Below, one piece after another: positions 19,320 through 32,211 of a stretch of DNA of 64,000 nucleotides. Below the pieces are notes generated by a model that searched no databases, was not told where the DNA came from, and worked only from the letters and a program-made list of their open reading frames with translations. Each line of letters starts with the position of its first letter. The stretch's first letter is position 1. The translations under genes and the position numbers were made by a program. The stretch comes from Ambrosia x helenae (taxonomy: Eukaryota > Streptophyta > Magnoliopsida > Asterales > Asteraceae), in the NCBI GenBank assembly GCA_030844895.1, contig CM061226.1, forward strand, positions 42,912,238 to 42,976,237, read 5' to 3'.

Positions 19320-20437
19320 TTCCTGTACAAATGACCAAAAGTGTGAGAAGTGTAAGAAGGAACAAGAGAGTGACACGTGTCCCTAATTAAAATCAATTAG
19401 GAGGGTATTAGTGTAATTGTATCATTAGTCAAATATGGAATATATGATGCAATTATTATTTTTTGGAGGTTTTCCCATAAATTGATTAACCATCATCAAT
19501 GATTATATTTTTGTCAATCAACCATTCTTAGCACATAAACATTCACAAATCTTAATCTTAATTTGATAATTATTGGTGTTTTATGTTCAAACGTCATACA
19601 ATGTTGTTTTAAGCTGATGGTGTTTTATTTCATAAACGAAGTTATGTCACTTTCGAAAACTCATTGTGTTTTATATTTAAGTTCCTTATTACTAAGAACA
19701 TTCAAAATAAAACACATCTTTACTAAAAACTAAAATAAACGATGAGTACAAAACACATTTTCATACACAATCAGTATCCCATGATCAGAAAACACACTAG
19801 AATATACAATTGAAAAAAAAAACACCTTTATAAACCATCGTTTGTATGTTAAACCAAAATGTTGATCAGAATCATTTTTAGAAGAAGATAAAACACACTG
19901 ACGAATATAAAACACACTGACGAAGATAAAACACACTGACGAAGATAAACACACTGATGAAGATAAAACACGCTGATGAAGATAAACAAACTGAATCGTA
20001 ATGCAATCATTCCAGATAAAACACCATGACTTCAGCCTAGTTTCTTTGAAATCATGATTAATTTGAAAGTTAAACCCAATATTTGTTTGGTTTTCCTCAT
20101 ATGATTTGAAGTTTGATGATCATATTCTTGATAATTGTAGGTTTTTTATGAGAGAGAGAAGTTATTACATGTTTTAATAAGGGAGAGAGAGAGAGAGAGA
20201 GTAAAAAAGGAATGAATATGAGAGAATGAGAAAATATTGATGGCTCATATTAAAGCCTCATTTAATTTGAGTGTGCATTTTACCATCCTACCCCTAAATA
20301 GTCTAATCAATTAATAAAATTATAACACTAATTACAAGATTGTCACTCAATTAATCTACACCTTGGATTAAACTCATCTAATGGTCATAATTCCTTCTTA
20401 GCCTTCTCACAAAAAACACTCTTTGTACAGGATCTTG

Positions 20438-20442
<5 letters not shown>
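19318..20442. mobile_element. MITE 6, family A-related, 1.1 kb
   Basis: Left end GGTTCCTGTACAAATG and right end TTTGTACAGGATCTTGACC relate it to family A, but the interior differs. It contains four tandem copies of a 19-nt unit like AAAACACACTGACGAAGAT (19890-19985) and a GA-rich microsatellite (20180-20205). Confidence 0.65.
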
Positions 20443-20513
<71 letters not shown>

Positions 20514-20517
<4 letters not shown>

Positions 20518-20927
20518 AATGGTTATAGAGAAAACCCTCCTTATTTGGTAAACTCTGGAAACTCTGACTTCCCAATATTTTTTTTTTGAAAAAAATAGGG
20601 CAAGTAATATACATGATTTTAAGCATTTTGGGCCAAAAAAATTAAAAAAGCGCCGAGTATTTTTTTTTTAAAAAATAAAATAAAATTTTGACTAACACAT
20701 GTTAAGCGCTAATAACAGGTGTTAACAATGTGTTAACTATATGTAAACAGTAGACGTTTTTTATTTTTTAAAAAAAAAACCGTTCGGCGCTTTTTCGATT
20801 TTTTTGGCTCGAAATGCTTAAAAAAATGTATATTACATACCCTATTTTTTTCAAAAAAAAAAAAAATGTTGGGAAGTCAGAGTTTCCAGAGTTTACCAAA
20901 TAAGGAGGGTTTCCTCCATATACTTTA

Positions 20928-20931
<4 letters not shown>
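20514..20931. mobile_element. MITE 7, family C (inverted relative to MITE 4)
   Basis: Starts GGGAATGGTTATAGAG and ends CCATATACTTTACC, the mirror of MITE 4. The interior is closely similar to MITE 4 read on the opposite strand. Confidence 0.8.
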
Positions 20932-20963
<32 letters not shown>

Positions 20964-20969
<6 letters not shown>

Positions 20970-21381
20970 CAAGATCGTGTACAAAGTGTTTTTTTTGTGA
21001 GAAGTGTGAGAAGTATTAAAAATTGATACTTAGGCATCATGTTTTGAACTTAGTCGTGATGTTTTGGATTGTTTTGCCTATAAAAACACCAAACATAACA
21101 ATTAAAAACCGAAAACAATGTATTTTAGGCTTAAAACTTAAAACACCATGCTAAGAACATTAGCAGTGTGTTTTAAGCGTTAAGTAGTGTGTTTTAGCTG
21201 TTTTTTAAATTTAATGACTATAATACATTGTATTGTGTTTTAGATTGTTGTGTTTTGTGTTTTTCAAGTTAAAACAACCTAAAACATCATTCCTAAATCC
21301 AAAACATGATGTCTACATGTTAATTCTTAGTCCTTCTCACACTTCTCACGAAAAATGTACTTTGTACAGGATCCTAAACCA
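20964..21381. mobile_element. MITE 8, family A-related
   Basis: Ends GTGTACAAAGTGTTTTTTTTG and AAAATGTACTTTGTACAGGA pair. It shares the GAGAAGTGTGAGAAG inner motif and repeated AAAACAC segments with MITEs 1 and 3. Confidence 0.7.
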
Positions 21382-21398
21382 TATATATATATATATAT

Positions 21399-21628
21399 AG
21401 GGGAGGGTAATCTTGAGAACGCTAAATATTGTGAGAACCGTGAGAACAAGTTAAGAAATCAATCAAAATCAAATTATTTTTAATACAAACCTCATTATAA
21501 TCAAAATACAACATTAATAAATAAATTTTCTTTCCAAATAATTCATCTTTTCTTGCAAAAACACTTTCAAAATAACTTTTTACACATGTGTAAATGAAAC
21601 AATATATGTGTTCTCAAATTAACTTTCT

Positions 21629-21632
<4 letters not shown>
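21399..21632. mobile_element. MITE 9, family E, internally shortened
   Basis: Begins GGGGAGGGTAATCTTGAGAA and ends TTCTCAAATTAACTTTCTCC. It matches MITE 10 on the opposite strand but lacks about 170 bp of it. Confidence 0.7.
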
Positions 21633-21677
<45 letters not shown>

Positions 21678-21681
<4 letters not shown>

Positions 21682-22087
21682 GAAAGTTAATTTGAGAACA
21701 CCTATATTTCGTGCGAACCGTGAGAACGGCATCTAAAACCATTCAAATTCAAATTTTCTTTTTACACTTGTCTTTATTACCAAAATACAATCTCAAAAAC
21801 ACAATTCACGCGTAAAAATTCAAACGTATACGGAAATAATTTGTTTTTACACATGTGTAAATTTGCTGTTTATACATGTGTAAACTGTTTCATTTACACA
21901 TGTGTAAAAAGTTAATTTTAAAGTGTTTTTGCAAGAAAAGATGAATTATTTGGAAAGAAAATTCATTTATTAATGTTGTATTTTGATTATAATGGGGTTT
22001 GTATTAAAAAAATTGATTTTGATTTATTTTTTTACTTGTTCTCACGGTTCTCACAATATTTAGCGTTCTCAAGATAACCCTCCCCTA
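21678..22087. mobile_element. MITE 10, family E
   Basis: Starts GGGGAAAGTTAATTTGAGAA and ends TTCTCAAGATAACCCTCCCC. The central part has several copies of the palindrome ACACATGTGT. Confidence 0.75.
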
Positions 22088-22116
22088 TATATATATATAT
22101 ATATATATACATATAT

Positions 22117-23452
22117 AGGGTATGGTTCAAATAGGAACCAACCCTTAAGTATGAACTATAGGAACCAATCTGAGCCATCTATCTTCAATGACATGATTGT
22201 AAATAAGTAAAACTTTAATTAATTGTTATTTTAATAAAGGGGTATTAATGATATTTGTTCAATATCATAGTTATTAGGTAATTAATAAGAAACTCCTTTA
22301 TATTTGGAAACAGCAAATTAGTGTTTATGGTATACCCAAACGTATTTATTGAATATATAATAATAAAATTATATCTCGGTATATATACAACAGTGTACAT
22401 TGCTGTACATCAGTTTTTTTTGTTCATTCGTCATCATCATCAACACATATATACAACGGTGTACATCAGTTATACATTGATGTATATCACTTTTTTTCTT
22501 TTCATTCAACATCATCAATACAGATATACATTGATGTACACAGATATACATTGGTGTATATTCGTTTTTGAAGTGTACATTGGTGTATATCAGTTTTTTT
22601 TGTTCATTCATCATCATCATCAACACATATATACAACAGTGTACATCAGTTATACATTGATGTATATCACTTTTTTTTTCTTTTCATTCAACATCATCAA
22701 CACAGATATACATTGGTGTATATTTGTTTTTTCATTCATCATCGCCAACACAAAATATACATTGGTGTATATCAGTTTTTTTTATCATCATCTACATCGG
22801 TTATCATGTCTAATCATATCATTCATCAATACTTAAAACAACCTTTAAATTGAACAACACACAATATAACCGACTACATAGTACATTCCGTATTTGACCT
22901 ACAAAGGAATTAATATATTCAATAAGATATAATGGTAAACTCCATCAATCCTCTATATCGCTATTTCATTTTTAGCATAGTTGCCAATACCAAAGGAATT
23001 AATATATTCAATAACATATATATACTTTAGATATAATGGTAAACTCCATCGATCCTCTACTCTCTTTCCTAAAGATAAACCCTCAATCATACTTTAAAGC
23101 CGTCGCCGCCTCCGTCTCGTCTCCGTCAATATGTTAAATGATTTCTGCAAATCGTAATTTTTTAGGCGAGTATGAGGTTTGCGATGAATGATTTGTTTCT
23201 AGATGAATTCGTATTATTTTCTTAGAATGATAATATGAATTGAATTAGAGATAAAGTGGGTGAGTGATTTAAGGAAATCAAATCATGTATTATGTAACTG
23301 CTTTGAATAGGAAATTATAACTAGAATAAAAAGATAATTATTTAAATGTCTATTTACAATAATACCCTCTAGATCAAAATCAAAGATGGAAGGCTAAGAT
23401 TGGTTCCTAAGTTCCTAACTATGGTGGTGGTTCCTATTTGATCTTTTTCCTA
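22117..23452. mobile_element. MITE-like element 11, family F, 1.3 kb
   Basis: Left end GGGTATGGTTCAAATAGGAA pairs with right end TTCCTATTTGATCTTTTTCC, and an inner GGAACCAATC(T)GAGCC pair follows. From about 22380 to 22790 it holds imperfect tandem units with TACATTGATGTATATCA and CATTCATCATCATC. Open frames there (e.g. 22321-22836) are repeat translations, not genes. Confidence 0.7.
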
Positions 23453-23460
23453 TATATATA

Positions 23461-24296
23461 TAGGTTGGGTTCAATGGGGAACCACAAAAAAATGGGGAAC
23501 TTGGGAACCATGGGTATTTTTGTCCATGTATCAAAAATCTAAAATAACCTACACAAATTGATTTCACATTCTTCCACTTTTTCTCACTAAACACTTTCTC
23601 TCACTAAACACTTTCTCTCGTTGTAGAAATCTTTTATTGTGTTCCAGATTTGTTCAAGATGTGTTTCCAGGGTTTATTCATTCACTGTAAAAATCTTCTA
23701 ATCAACCATCTACAACAGAAGCTGCAAAATCTTCTTAGTGTTTTAATTGATCCGCCTTCTGTTCTAGATCCGATTCTAGGGTTTGTTACAGATCTAAGTT
23801 TTAGGTAACTAAACAAAATCTTCTAATTCTCTCTAATTAGTTATGATTTCATCCAATATGTGTTTATATGTAGAATGTTTTCAATGATTAGTGTTGTTTG
23901 ATATACGTTTTCAGTGATTTATTTTGTTAGATTTACGTTTTTAAATTATATACAACCATTATTATGTTTTTGTAATGTGTTTTTAGTTGTATTTATGTTT
24001 CTTTAATATGTTCTCATTCATCTACAATGGGAGCTGTAAAATCTTCTTAGTGTTTTCATTGATCTGCCTTCTGTTCTAGATCTGATTCTAGGGTATGTTC
24101 CAGATCTAAGTTTTAGGTAAGTAAACAAAATCTTCTAATTCACTCTGATTGTTTATGATTTTATCCGATGTGTGTTTAGATGTAGAATGTTTTCAATTAT
24201 TTTTGTTGTTTGATTTAGGTTTTCAGTGATTTATGTTGTTAGATTTACATTTTTAAATGATATACAACCATTATTATGTTTCTGCAATGTGTTTTT
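23461..24296. mobile_element. Element 12, left end only, with 312-bp tandem duplication
   Basis: Begins GGTTGGGTTCAATGGGGAAC after a (TA)n tract, like the others. Two diverged copies of a unit with period 312 bp occupy about 23705-23988 and 24017-24296. No matching right end is seen; a Gypsy LTR end starts at 24297. Confidence 0.5.
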
Positions 24297-24982
24297 TGTC
24301 ACACCCTCAAATTTCCACCGCGGGGTTCTACCGCGAGGCGCGTGACACACCAGGATCTCATAGCCATAAGTTATACGAACGAATCTAAATGCCCAACCAT
24401 TTAGTTCGTTATTGTAAAATCAAGTTTACACTTTTAACCAAACCAAGTTAAGTATAGCGGAAGCGAATTTGCAAAACAGTCAATAAACGTCTGCGCAAAA
24501 CACCGCGCCCAAAAACCAAAAGTAACCAGTTAAATGATAAGAAAGTTTTAATGTTTGTAAGCCCATGATATGATATGATGCATGCCCTAGACGTGCTCCA
24601 TACCTAGTTACCTGCAAAAGCATGCTAACGTGTGTCAACATAAAGCTGGTGAGTTCACATAGTAAAGTAAATGAGTATGTAAAAGTATTGGTTTCCAAAA
24701 CCACGTAAGTAAGTAATTTAGTTGGTTCCAAGAACCATGTAAACACTAGTTCATCGTATGTCAAGGGTAGGTAACCCATTCATGATAACTAACACCGATA
24801 TACCGAATTGCTAAAGAACGTGTAGTCACAAAAGTGAGCTGCATGCCTTACATCATTGCCTATCAACAATGATAAAAATTCGTTAAGTTATAGTTCACTC
24901 CCGCGCTCCCCGAGCCGGTTTGAGGTTTGTCAGACCTAATAGCGCTATCAACTAATAACCCGCTTGCCATAACCCGGCAAAA
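24297..24982 (-). repeat. Partial LTR of a Tekay-like Gypsy element, minus strand
   Basis: Starts TGTCACACCC, the reverse complement of the LTR end GGGTGTGACA seen in elements Y and Z. It also has the counterparts of GCCTCGCGGTA, AAGCTTCCGCT and the GTGAACTCACCAGC region. It stops near 24982, where plus-strand gag begins, so LTR and coding sequence are in opposite orientations: an inversion or recombination junction. Confidence 0.7.
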
Positions 24983-26928
24983 ATTCGAGAAACTGGAATC
25001 TTGCTTTGCTATGTGCAACTGTCCACCAGTTGACAGAGTGAAATATGCCACTGCTACTCTCGAAAATTTGGCATTAACCTGGTGGAACTCTCAAGTGTAG
25101 ATGCTAGGTGTGGAAGTGGCTAACGCAACACCTTGGGCAGATTTCAAGGAAGCGATGAAGGAGGAGTACTGTCCTCGAGATGAAATCCAGAAGTTAGAGA
25201 CCGAGTACCTCAATCTGAAGATGGTGGGATCAAAGATTGAGAAATATACCACCAGATCGCATGAACTGGCGACAATGTGCCCAAATTACTCCCACCCACC
25301 CTATAAGAGGATCGAGTTGTACATCAAGGGCTTGGTGCCCCAAATCAAGAGCATGGTCACTGCTGCTAATCTCAATACTATTCAGCAGGTTATTCGAATG
25401 GCTCATCAGCTGACTGATCAGAAGGTGGAAGAAGGAGTGTTACCTCCTCGTGGTGCTTCATCTTCTGGGACTAATGATAACAAGAGGAAATGGGAGAATG
25501 CATCTGGCAAACCCCCAGGGAATGGCAGTCAGCAGCAGCAGCAGAATAAAAGACATGACAACCATGGCGGTGGCAACAACCGCAACAACACCCAGGGAGG
25601 TTATGAGGGGACTCTACCTAAGTGCAACAGGTGTAACAGGCATCACACTGGGGCGTGTGGCAACATTAAGTGTGAACGATGTGGCAAGATGGGTCACAAG
25701 CAGAATGACTGCAGGGTGTATATCCCGGGAAATCCGCCAGCTACACAGCAAGGGCAACAGCAGAGTGGTGGTAAAGGTTGTTACCAGTGTGGGAGTGAAA
25801 ATCATTTCAAGAGGAACTGCCCACAACTGAACGGTAACGGTAATGGTAATGGCAACAACAGGGGTAACAACAACACCGATGGTGGTAACAGGGCAGGAAA
25901 CAACAACACCACTAATGCTGGGAACAACAACAACAACAGGAACAATAATAATGGGGATCGCGGTAGAGCGTTCGTGATTGGCTCTGGGGAGGCTAGGACT
26001 GATAACAACGTCGTGATGGGTACGTGCTCCTTGAATGACACTCTTGCTTCTATTTTATATGATACTGGTGCGGACTATAATTTTGTTTCATCAAAACTTA
26101 GTAGACAATTAGGGATGGTTCCTACTCTTCTTGATACCCCATACTCTATTGAATTGGCTGATGGGAAGCCTGTTAAGGTAACCCATATACATCGTGACTG
26201 TAGGCTTGAGTTGAGTGGGCAATTGTTTGCCATCAACCTCTTACCTATCACCCTAGGTAGCTTTGACCTCGTGGTTGGCATGGACTGGTTATCCAAACAG
26301 CATGCTGAAATTCTCTGTCAAGAGAAAATCGTTCGTATTCCCCTCCCAAGTGGAGAACTTTTATCTATACAGGGTGATCGGGGTGGTGCCATGGTGGGTA
26401 TCATCTCCTATCTGAAGGCCCAGAAATGTATTCGTAAGGGCTGTCCGGCCATTTTGGCTAACATATCTGATACTCGAGCTGAAATTAAACCCAAGATTGA
26501 GGGAATCCCAGTGGTCCGGAATTTCCCAGATGTCTTTCCAGAAGAATTACCTGGACTTCCACCCGTTCGTCAAGTGGAGTTCCAAATTGATCTTGCACCT
26601 GGAGCGGCACCAGTTGCACGCGCACCATACCGCTTAGCACCGGGCGAACTTCAAGAACTATCTACCCAACTCCAAGAGCTATTGGATAGGGGTTTCATTA
26701 GACCTAGCTCTTTGCCATGGGGAGCTCCAGTTCTGTTTGTTAAGAAGAAAGACGGGAGCTTTCGCATGTGCATAGATTATCGGGAGTTGAACAAAGTGAC
26801 GATTAAGAATCGTTACCCTTTGCCTCGTATTGATGACTTGTTTGACCAACTGCAAGGGTCGAGTTTCTACTCTAAGATTGACCTGAGGTCAGGATACCAT
26901 CAGCTGAGAGTCCAAGAGGAAGATGTGG
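24983..26928 (+). pseudogene. Element V: Tekay-like Gypsy gag-protease-RT, left part
   Basis: The frame begins inside gag (EKLESCFAMCNCP), has an in-frame TAG at 25098-25100 where relatives have a sense codon, and then runs open to the X insertion. Capsid-like region to about 25440; Cys/His segment CNRCNRHHTGAC and two zinc knuckles (CERCGKMGHKQNDC, CYQCGSENHFKRNC); Asn-rich linker; protease with DTGADYNFVS (about 26063); and the start of RT with RPSSLPWGAPVLFVKKKDG. It is cut at EEDV by element X and continues at 63595 in the same frame once X and one TSD are removed. Confidence 0.9.
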
Positions 26929-29714
26929 TGTAACACCCCAACCGATGGCAGAAACATCGAGGTGTCACGTAGTGACGATTGTTCAATAGCTCATGGACTA
27001 AAGTGTAAATTTGAATACATTGATTAAATAATTTATTACATTGAAATGAAATACAACGATTCTAACTGTCAACTAAATTGAAATACAATGAATCAAAATC
27101 TAAATATAAATCCGAAAGCTTAAAGGATGCATCTCAAAACAACCTGAAACATGTACAAAATAATTTGGTCAATACAAAAATTGTATTGGTGAGCATACCC
27201 TGTTTAAATATATATAGTAGAAAAGTGTTTAGCAATTCATGTGTGGTACCATTTGCAATTATGTAATAAGTAATATCCGTTCAAAACCAAACCTGAGAAG
27301 AATGACTAACACATGACTAACCAACTGAATAATGAATTAACAAGACAATGACCAAGATTCTCAACAGAGTCTCAAGGGGGTATACCATAGTACTATTCAT
27401 TGAAAAGCTAGGCCGCCCAGCGGTTAATGATTTTGACAAGCCATAGACACACCAATTAACATAAAGCAAACACACATGAGAATTGCATTAAGTATAAGAA
27501 ATTGAAACTTGATTAATATATAGGTACATGAGTCACCCCAAAGTAGTAAAACAGTAAAAAGGGGAAAGATATACTCACAATTTGCGAAAGTGATCAAAAT
27601 CCAACTTAAGCGATCGTGAGCTAAGTAATGGGAATTCCGAGGAATTCAACCTATAATGTATAAGAATACTAATAAGGAAATGTCTAAGAGTCTAAAGTAT
27701 CTAGGGTCTAAGGCATTAGGGTTTGCTAAATCGATTTGGGGAATTAAAGTTTTTATGATAAATCGCGTTAATGTAAAAGTTGTACGTCAAAAATAATATA
27801 TAAAAGTTTGTAAATGCTGTTTAGGTAATATAATTATTCCCAATTGAATATTTAGGTAAACATATGTTTTGACTAATTAAGACAAAATAATATAGTTAAT
27901 TACTTAAATTAATTATTGTAAACAGTAATCATAAATATTGAAATAATTGGCTAGGAGTTACACATCGATCCAACAAATGCTAATAAAGACATTCAACCAT
28001 AAGAGTATTTCTATTTTATAAAAAAAATATTTATAAAATAGATGTTTAAATTGTACAAATAAATAAATGTTTTATTATGTCTAATTAAACATAATAAGAC
28101 TAATAATACAAGACACAATCCAAAAATACTATTTTCATAGAAAATGGATACTTTCTGATGTAAAGTAATGAAAATAATTTTCCCATAATTTTTATAAACT
28201 TATTTATATTTAAAACTGATTTAATGGTATTAAATCATGTTTAAATGATTAAAAATAGGAAAATCAATACAAATAAATGTTTTCTGAGCCAATAATTTTT
28301 ATTTCAGTTCTTAATGATTAGAAATAATTTATGACAAATTTTCATATTAAAATAATTAAATTTCAATTTTATATGATTTAAATATCATTAAAACCACATA
28401 AAATCAAAATAAAACACAAAACACTCTTAAAGGTAAAAGTTTCTATGAAAACTCAATCTACTTAATTAAAAAGGCTCACAATAAATTTTATAGAGTTTTT
28501 GTGACAAAAACCTATTTAACATGAATATTATTTGTTTTAAAACTAATTTAACAAATAAAATGAGATTACACATATAACCGTATCAAAATAGAGGAAAAAT
28601 GACATGAAAATTATTCTAACATAATGAAATATGTTTCTACCAATTTTTGTGTTAAAATACATTTAATACGATTTTATATGAATTAAACATGATTAAAGCA
28701 TCATAAAAATAATTAAAAATACTAAACAGCCTCAATAAATTCCGAAATAATTTCTAAAACTTCTAATCAGTTATAGGAGCAAGTCTACCAAGTTTCATAA
28801 TTTTTGTATAAGAAATGAGTGAGTTATGAATTTATAAAGTTCTATAAACTTTTAAATCAAAATCCCCAAATAATCTAGAACACCCTAAACCATAGATTAT
28901 CCAATTGAAACCCTTAGACACTATAATTAACAAACTAAATAGAGGGCTATTGATCTATAAATATGAATAATGTATCATGCAAAAATAATCGGAAAAACTC
29001 ACAACGTAGCTACTCCAATTTGTAGAAATAAAACCGAAATAGAACCCAAGATTAAGCTTCCAAATTCGTCAGAAAACAAGAACTAATGGATTATGCTTGG
29101 ACCTTAAACGCGTAGGATAACTACTAATCTTGTTCAGAAATTTGGGAACTCAAAGAAGAAATATAGATGCAAATAGAAATTGGTGAAATCCGCGACAGGA
29201 ATATAGTGAACAAATGATTTTTTTTTCCAATATAATGCCCCCATGTGTGTCTATATATATATTTCAAATGATCAAGGTTAATAAATGGAATTTATGGTGA
29301 CATAAAAACAATTTCAAACAAACATAAGTATCAATAAAAAAAATGTTGTTTCAATATATAAATGCTCATAATTATTACTAATAAAAACTTGTTAAACATG
29401 TTGAACCCGATTTGAGTAGTGTAGGAAAATAATACATAAGGTTGGCATGTTGACTTTGTTTGTTTCATAAACCGTTGAGTTTATAAAAAAAAATCCATTT
29501 AACATCAAAACTTAACAACTTTCTATTTAGTTCTTTTTTTTTATTGGTTTGAGCTTTACGTTTTAGTTATGCATTCAATTTTCAATGTAGCAAAATTAGT
29601 TATTAGTTTTGACACTTAAAACAATTTAACTATTTTACCAAATTAAAATTCGGGTATTACAATTTTTTTCCCTAAATGTTATTCCAAATTTATTAGAAAT
29701 TTGCGAATGTTACA
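26929..29714 (-). repeat. Element X, 3' LTR (2786 bp)
   Basis: Plus strand TGTAACACCCC...GAATGTTACA. By eye it differs from the other LTR at about nine substitutions and four small indels. Very AT-rich from about 27700 to 29690, with no gene. Confidence 0.92.
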
Positions 29715-29998
29715 GTCTCCCCTACTTTAGAAAATTTCGTCCCGAAATTCCTTCCAAGTCGAGGTTTCTATAAAACAAAAAACGTTGCAAAAGCCAAGTG
29801 GCTTTTTTTAAAAAAAATGCATCAATCATGGTTTGACAAAATTTAAAGTAGTTGTCTAATATTCGAAGTAAGAGTTCCAAAATCCTTGACAGTTAACCCA
29901 AAGTTAGAAAGTTAAGAGTTTAAATGAGAAAACTTTTGGGAATGTGTAACGGGTGAGAGTAGACGTACTAATGAAGCAGTCTCCCCTACTTTAGAAAA
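29715..29998 (-). other. Element X polypurine tract and an upstream duplicate
   Basis: A 20-nt unit GTCTCCCCTACTTTAGAAAA (plus strand) sits directly at the LTR edge (29715-29734) and again at 29979-29998. In the element's sense it is TTTTCTAAAGTAGGGGAGAC. Confidence 0.8.
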
Positions 29999-31747
29999 GT
30001 TTCTGACTAAATGTTGGTTAGAGTGCAGCAAGTATCCAAGTAATCGAGTGTGTAAGAGTATACAAGGTTCGTGTTTTCTGTGTGGGTGATCAAGAGAAAA
30101 ACTCTAGGAAGACGGATTGAAACTCGTGTAAGAATTCTCTTATAGAAAATGTTAGCTATTAGTCAACTATCTAATGAAGAGGTAACTATAAAGTAATGGG
30201 TAGGTTCTTGGTCAAACTCCTAGTTCGTTCCCGCAGTATCGTTTATGCTTATATATAGGGTGTACCGCAGTTGACCCACCACACTCCCGATACTTTGGAT
30301 TCATACTGATTGTCTACTAACAGCCTAATTAGAATTACACACCACCCTCATGTACCTGTAAACCCATGATTGCGTTCCGGACCGTAATCATCGATTTACC
30401 TTACACTTGAGTGTTATGCTTTTCCATAACCCTATCCTAAGTAATACCATAAACAAATGCGTGCAATCAATATGTAATAGCCACTGTAATGAAATAATGT
30501 TCAATCATGACATGGTTAGAGATCCTTCCCTTTCGGGTTCTCCCTTTAACCGAAATGAGAATAACATGTAAGTAATAGACATGGTTAGAGGTTCTTCCCT
30601 TTCGGGTTCACCCTTAACCGGTAACTTCTGTTCACATCATTGACTTTAAACACCCATATTGATGAACTTTGAGATTTACACCGTTCCCCTCGGATTAAAG
30701 AAATACTATAATCCGAGTCGTACATGGGCACCGGCTTAGATCTCATATGAGTTATCAACTAGTATGTTCATTGGCCATGATGATGAACAAAATAATGTAA
30801 AGTATAACAGGGTTTTGCTCAAAAACAGGAAAAAAATGCATACCAAATGTGCGTCAAGTACATAAGTATAGCATAAAACTTCGACTGAAAGAATGGTATA
30901 ATATAAATCAAGTAAATCGCACAATTTTCCCAGAATGAAAGTAAACGAGTTAAATTAATGCTCAAAACCAGTTTTGTAAGAATGACTACTAATAATTAGT
31001 GCGAGAATAATTGTAAATAACGCGTGGGGATAGCCACCAATAAAATAATAATACTAGAATAATCATAAATAAGATAGTACGCGAATATAACAAAATAAAA
31101 TGATGTACGAATAAGATAATGATATTTACCACAATTGAGAGTGGACGGAACATACGTATAGTCTACTGGCCATGCGAGTTAAAATCTAGTAATTTTACAT
31201 ATATGCGTTATACTATAAAAGGCATTTAGCAATATTCTGATAAAAAGATATGTCCATTGTTTTGTTAAACCAAAAGTTTTGCAACTGAAAAAGTATAAGT
31301 GTAAAAGGTAAATTTTCGCAGTTTACTCGACTTTGTGATATTGTTGAAAGAATAGTAGTGATGCATGAGAATAAATTTTTAGAAATCGAAGTGTGTTTTA
31401 GATTCAAAACAGGTTCATTTTGCAAAATCTTCGTAATTACACATTTTCATGTGTTTATGAAAAGTCGAGTTTTAAAAAAATGTTATAAGGTATATTATTA
31501 GTTGTAAATTTCTCCCGAAAATATATATTGGATACGTCATATGAAAACAAAAGATTTACATTTGGTCTTTAAAATATGCAATACAAGTTTGTAAAAATGC
31601 AAAATGAAACCATTTCATGAAGTATGTGTATATCGAATGTGTTTTAAAAGACAGGATGTAAAATGACGTGAATGATAAAATTAACGTATGTAATAGATTA
31701 CCAATATTTAAGAAAATTCATAATCAACGAGTTGTAGAAATAGATCC
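29999..31747 (-). other. Element X internal non-coding region with hairpins
   Basis: No coding sequence. It holds a tandem pair at 30509-30552 and 30579-30620, each bounded by GGTTA/TAACC and sharing CTTCCCTTTCGGGTT, and a perfect 9-bp hairpin CTCGGATTA/TAATCCGAG at 30689-30717. Confidence 0.7.
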
Positions 31748-31776
31748 TTGAGATGTGGATTTCACTCCTAACTCAA
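31748..31776 (-). other. Conserved-loop hairpin 1 of element X
   Basis: Stem TTGAG/CTCAA around a 19-nt loop containing GGATTTCACTCC. It was next to hairpins 2-4 before Y inserted at 31782. Confidence 0.6.
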
Positions 31777-32211
31777 AGATGATGTGACACCCGGCATGTT
31801 CGGCTTAAACATAATAGTAACACCTAAGTCTACCTTAGCGAGAAACGTTTATAAACAAACTTAACTGGGTTAGTTGAGTCGGGTCAATTAGGATTGTCCA
31901 GGGGGGAGTCGTTTTGGGAATACATTAGTATCGGGTTCCGTCGTTGGTGACATTACATGAACTAATTAAGTATATGTGTAGATTACGGGTGGTGTGGTGG
32001 ATTGTATGCTTACACTTGCTTAAATGATGTACGAATGATTATACGTGCCTAAACATGCTAAGTATAGACTATAGATGCTTGTTTATGTGTTAGGATGTGT
32101 TAGAATACGTTAAACACGATAAACTGGAAAAAGGTTAACATGTGTTAAAAGTGCTGTTAACATGTGTTAAAAAGTGCTGATGACCTGAATGTGGAAATGG
32201 GATCTGAAAAG

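Larger units (their letters stand above)
17090..23462. repeat. Chain of TA-tract-separated foldback MITEs
   Basis: Eleven complete elements, with a twelfth starting at 23461, lie end to end. Each neighbour pair is separated by 10-75 bp of (TA)n. Every element begins (TA)nGG and ends CC(TA)n, with long terminal inverted repeats. At least six sequence families are mixed, several present twice in opposite orientation. This resembles the (TA)n-targeting Micron MITEs I recall from rice; the transposase family is not evident. Confidence 0.85.

Noticed and set aside
22321..22836. 171-codon open frame
   Set aside because: Low-complexity translation of tandem repeats inside MITE-like element 11.
24480..25051. 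Minus-strand open frames of 99 and 62 codons
   Set aside because: They lie in the partial LTR and across its junction with gag, and do not resemble proteins.
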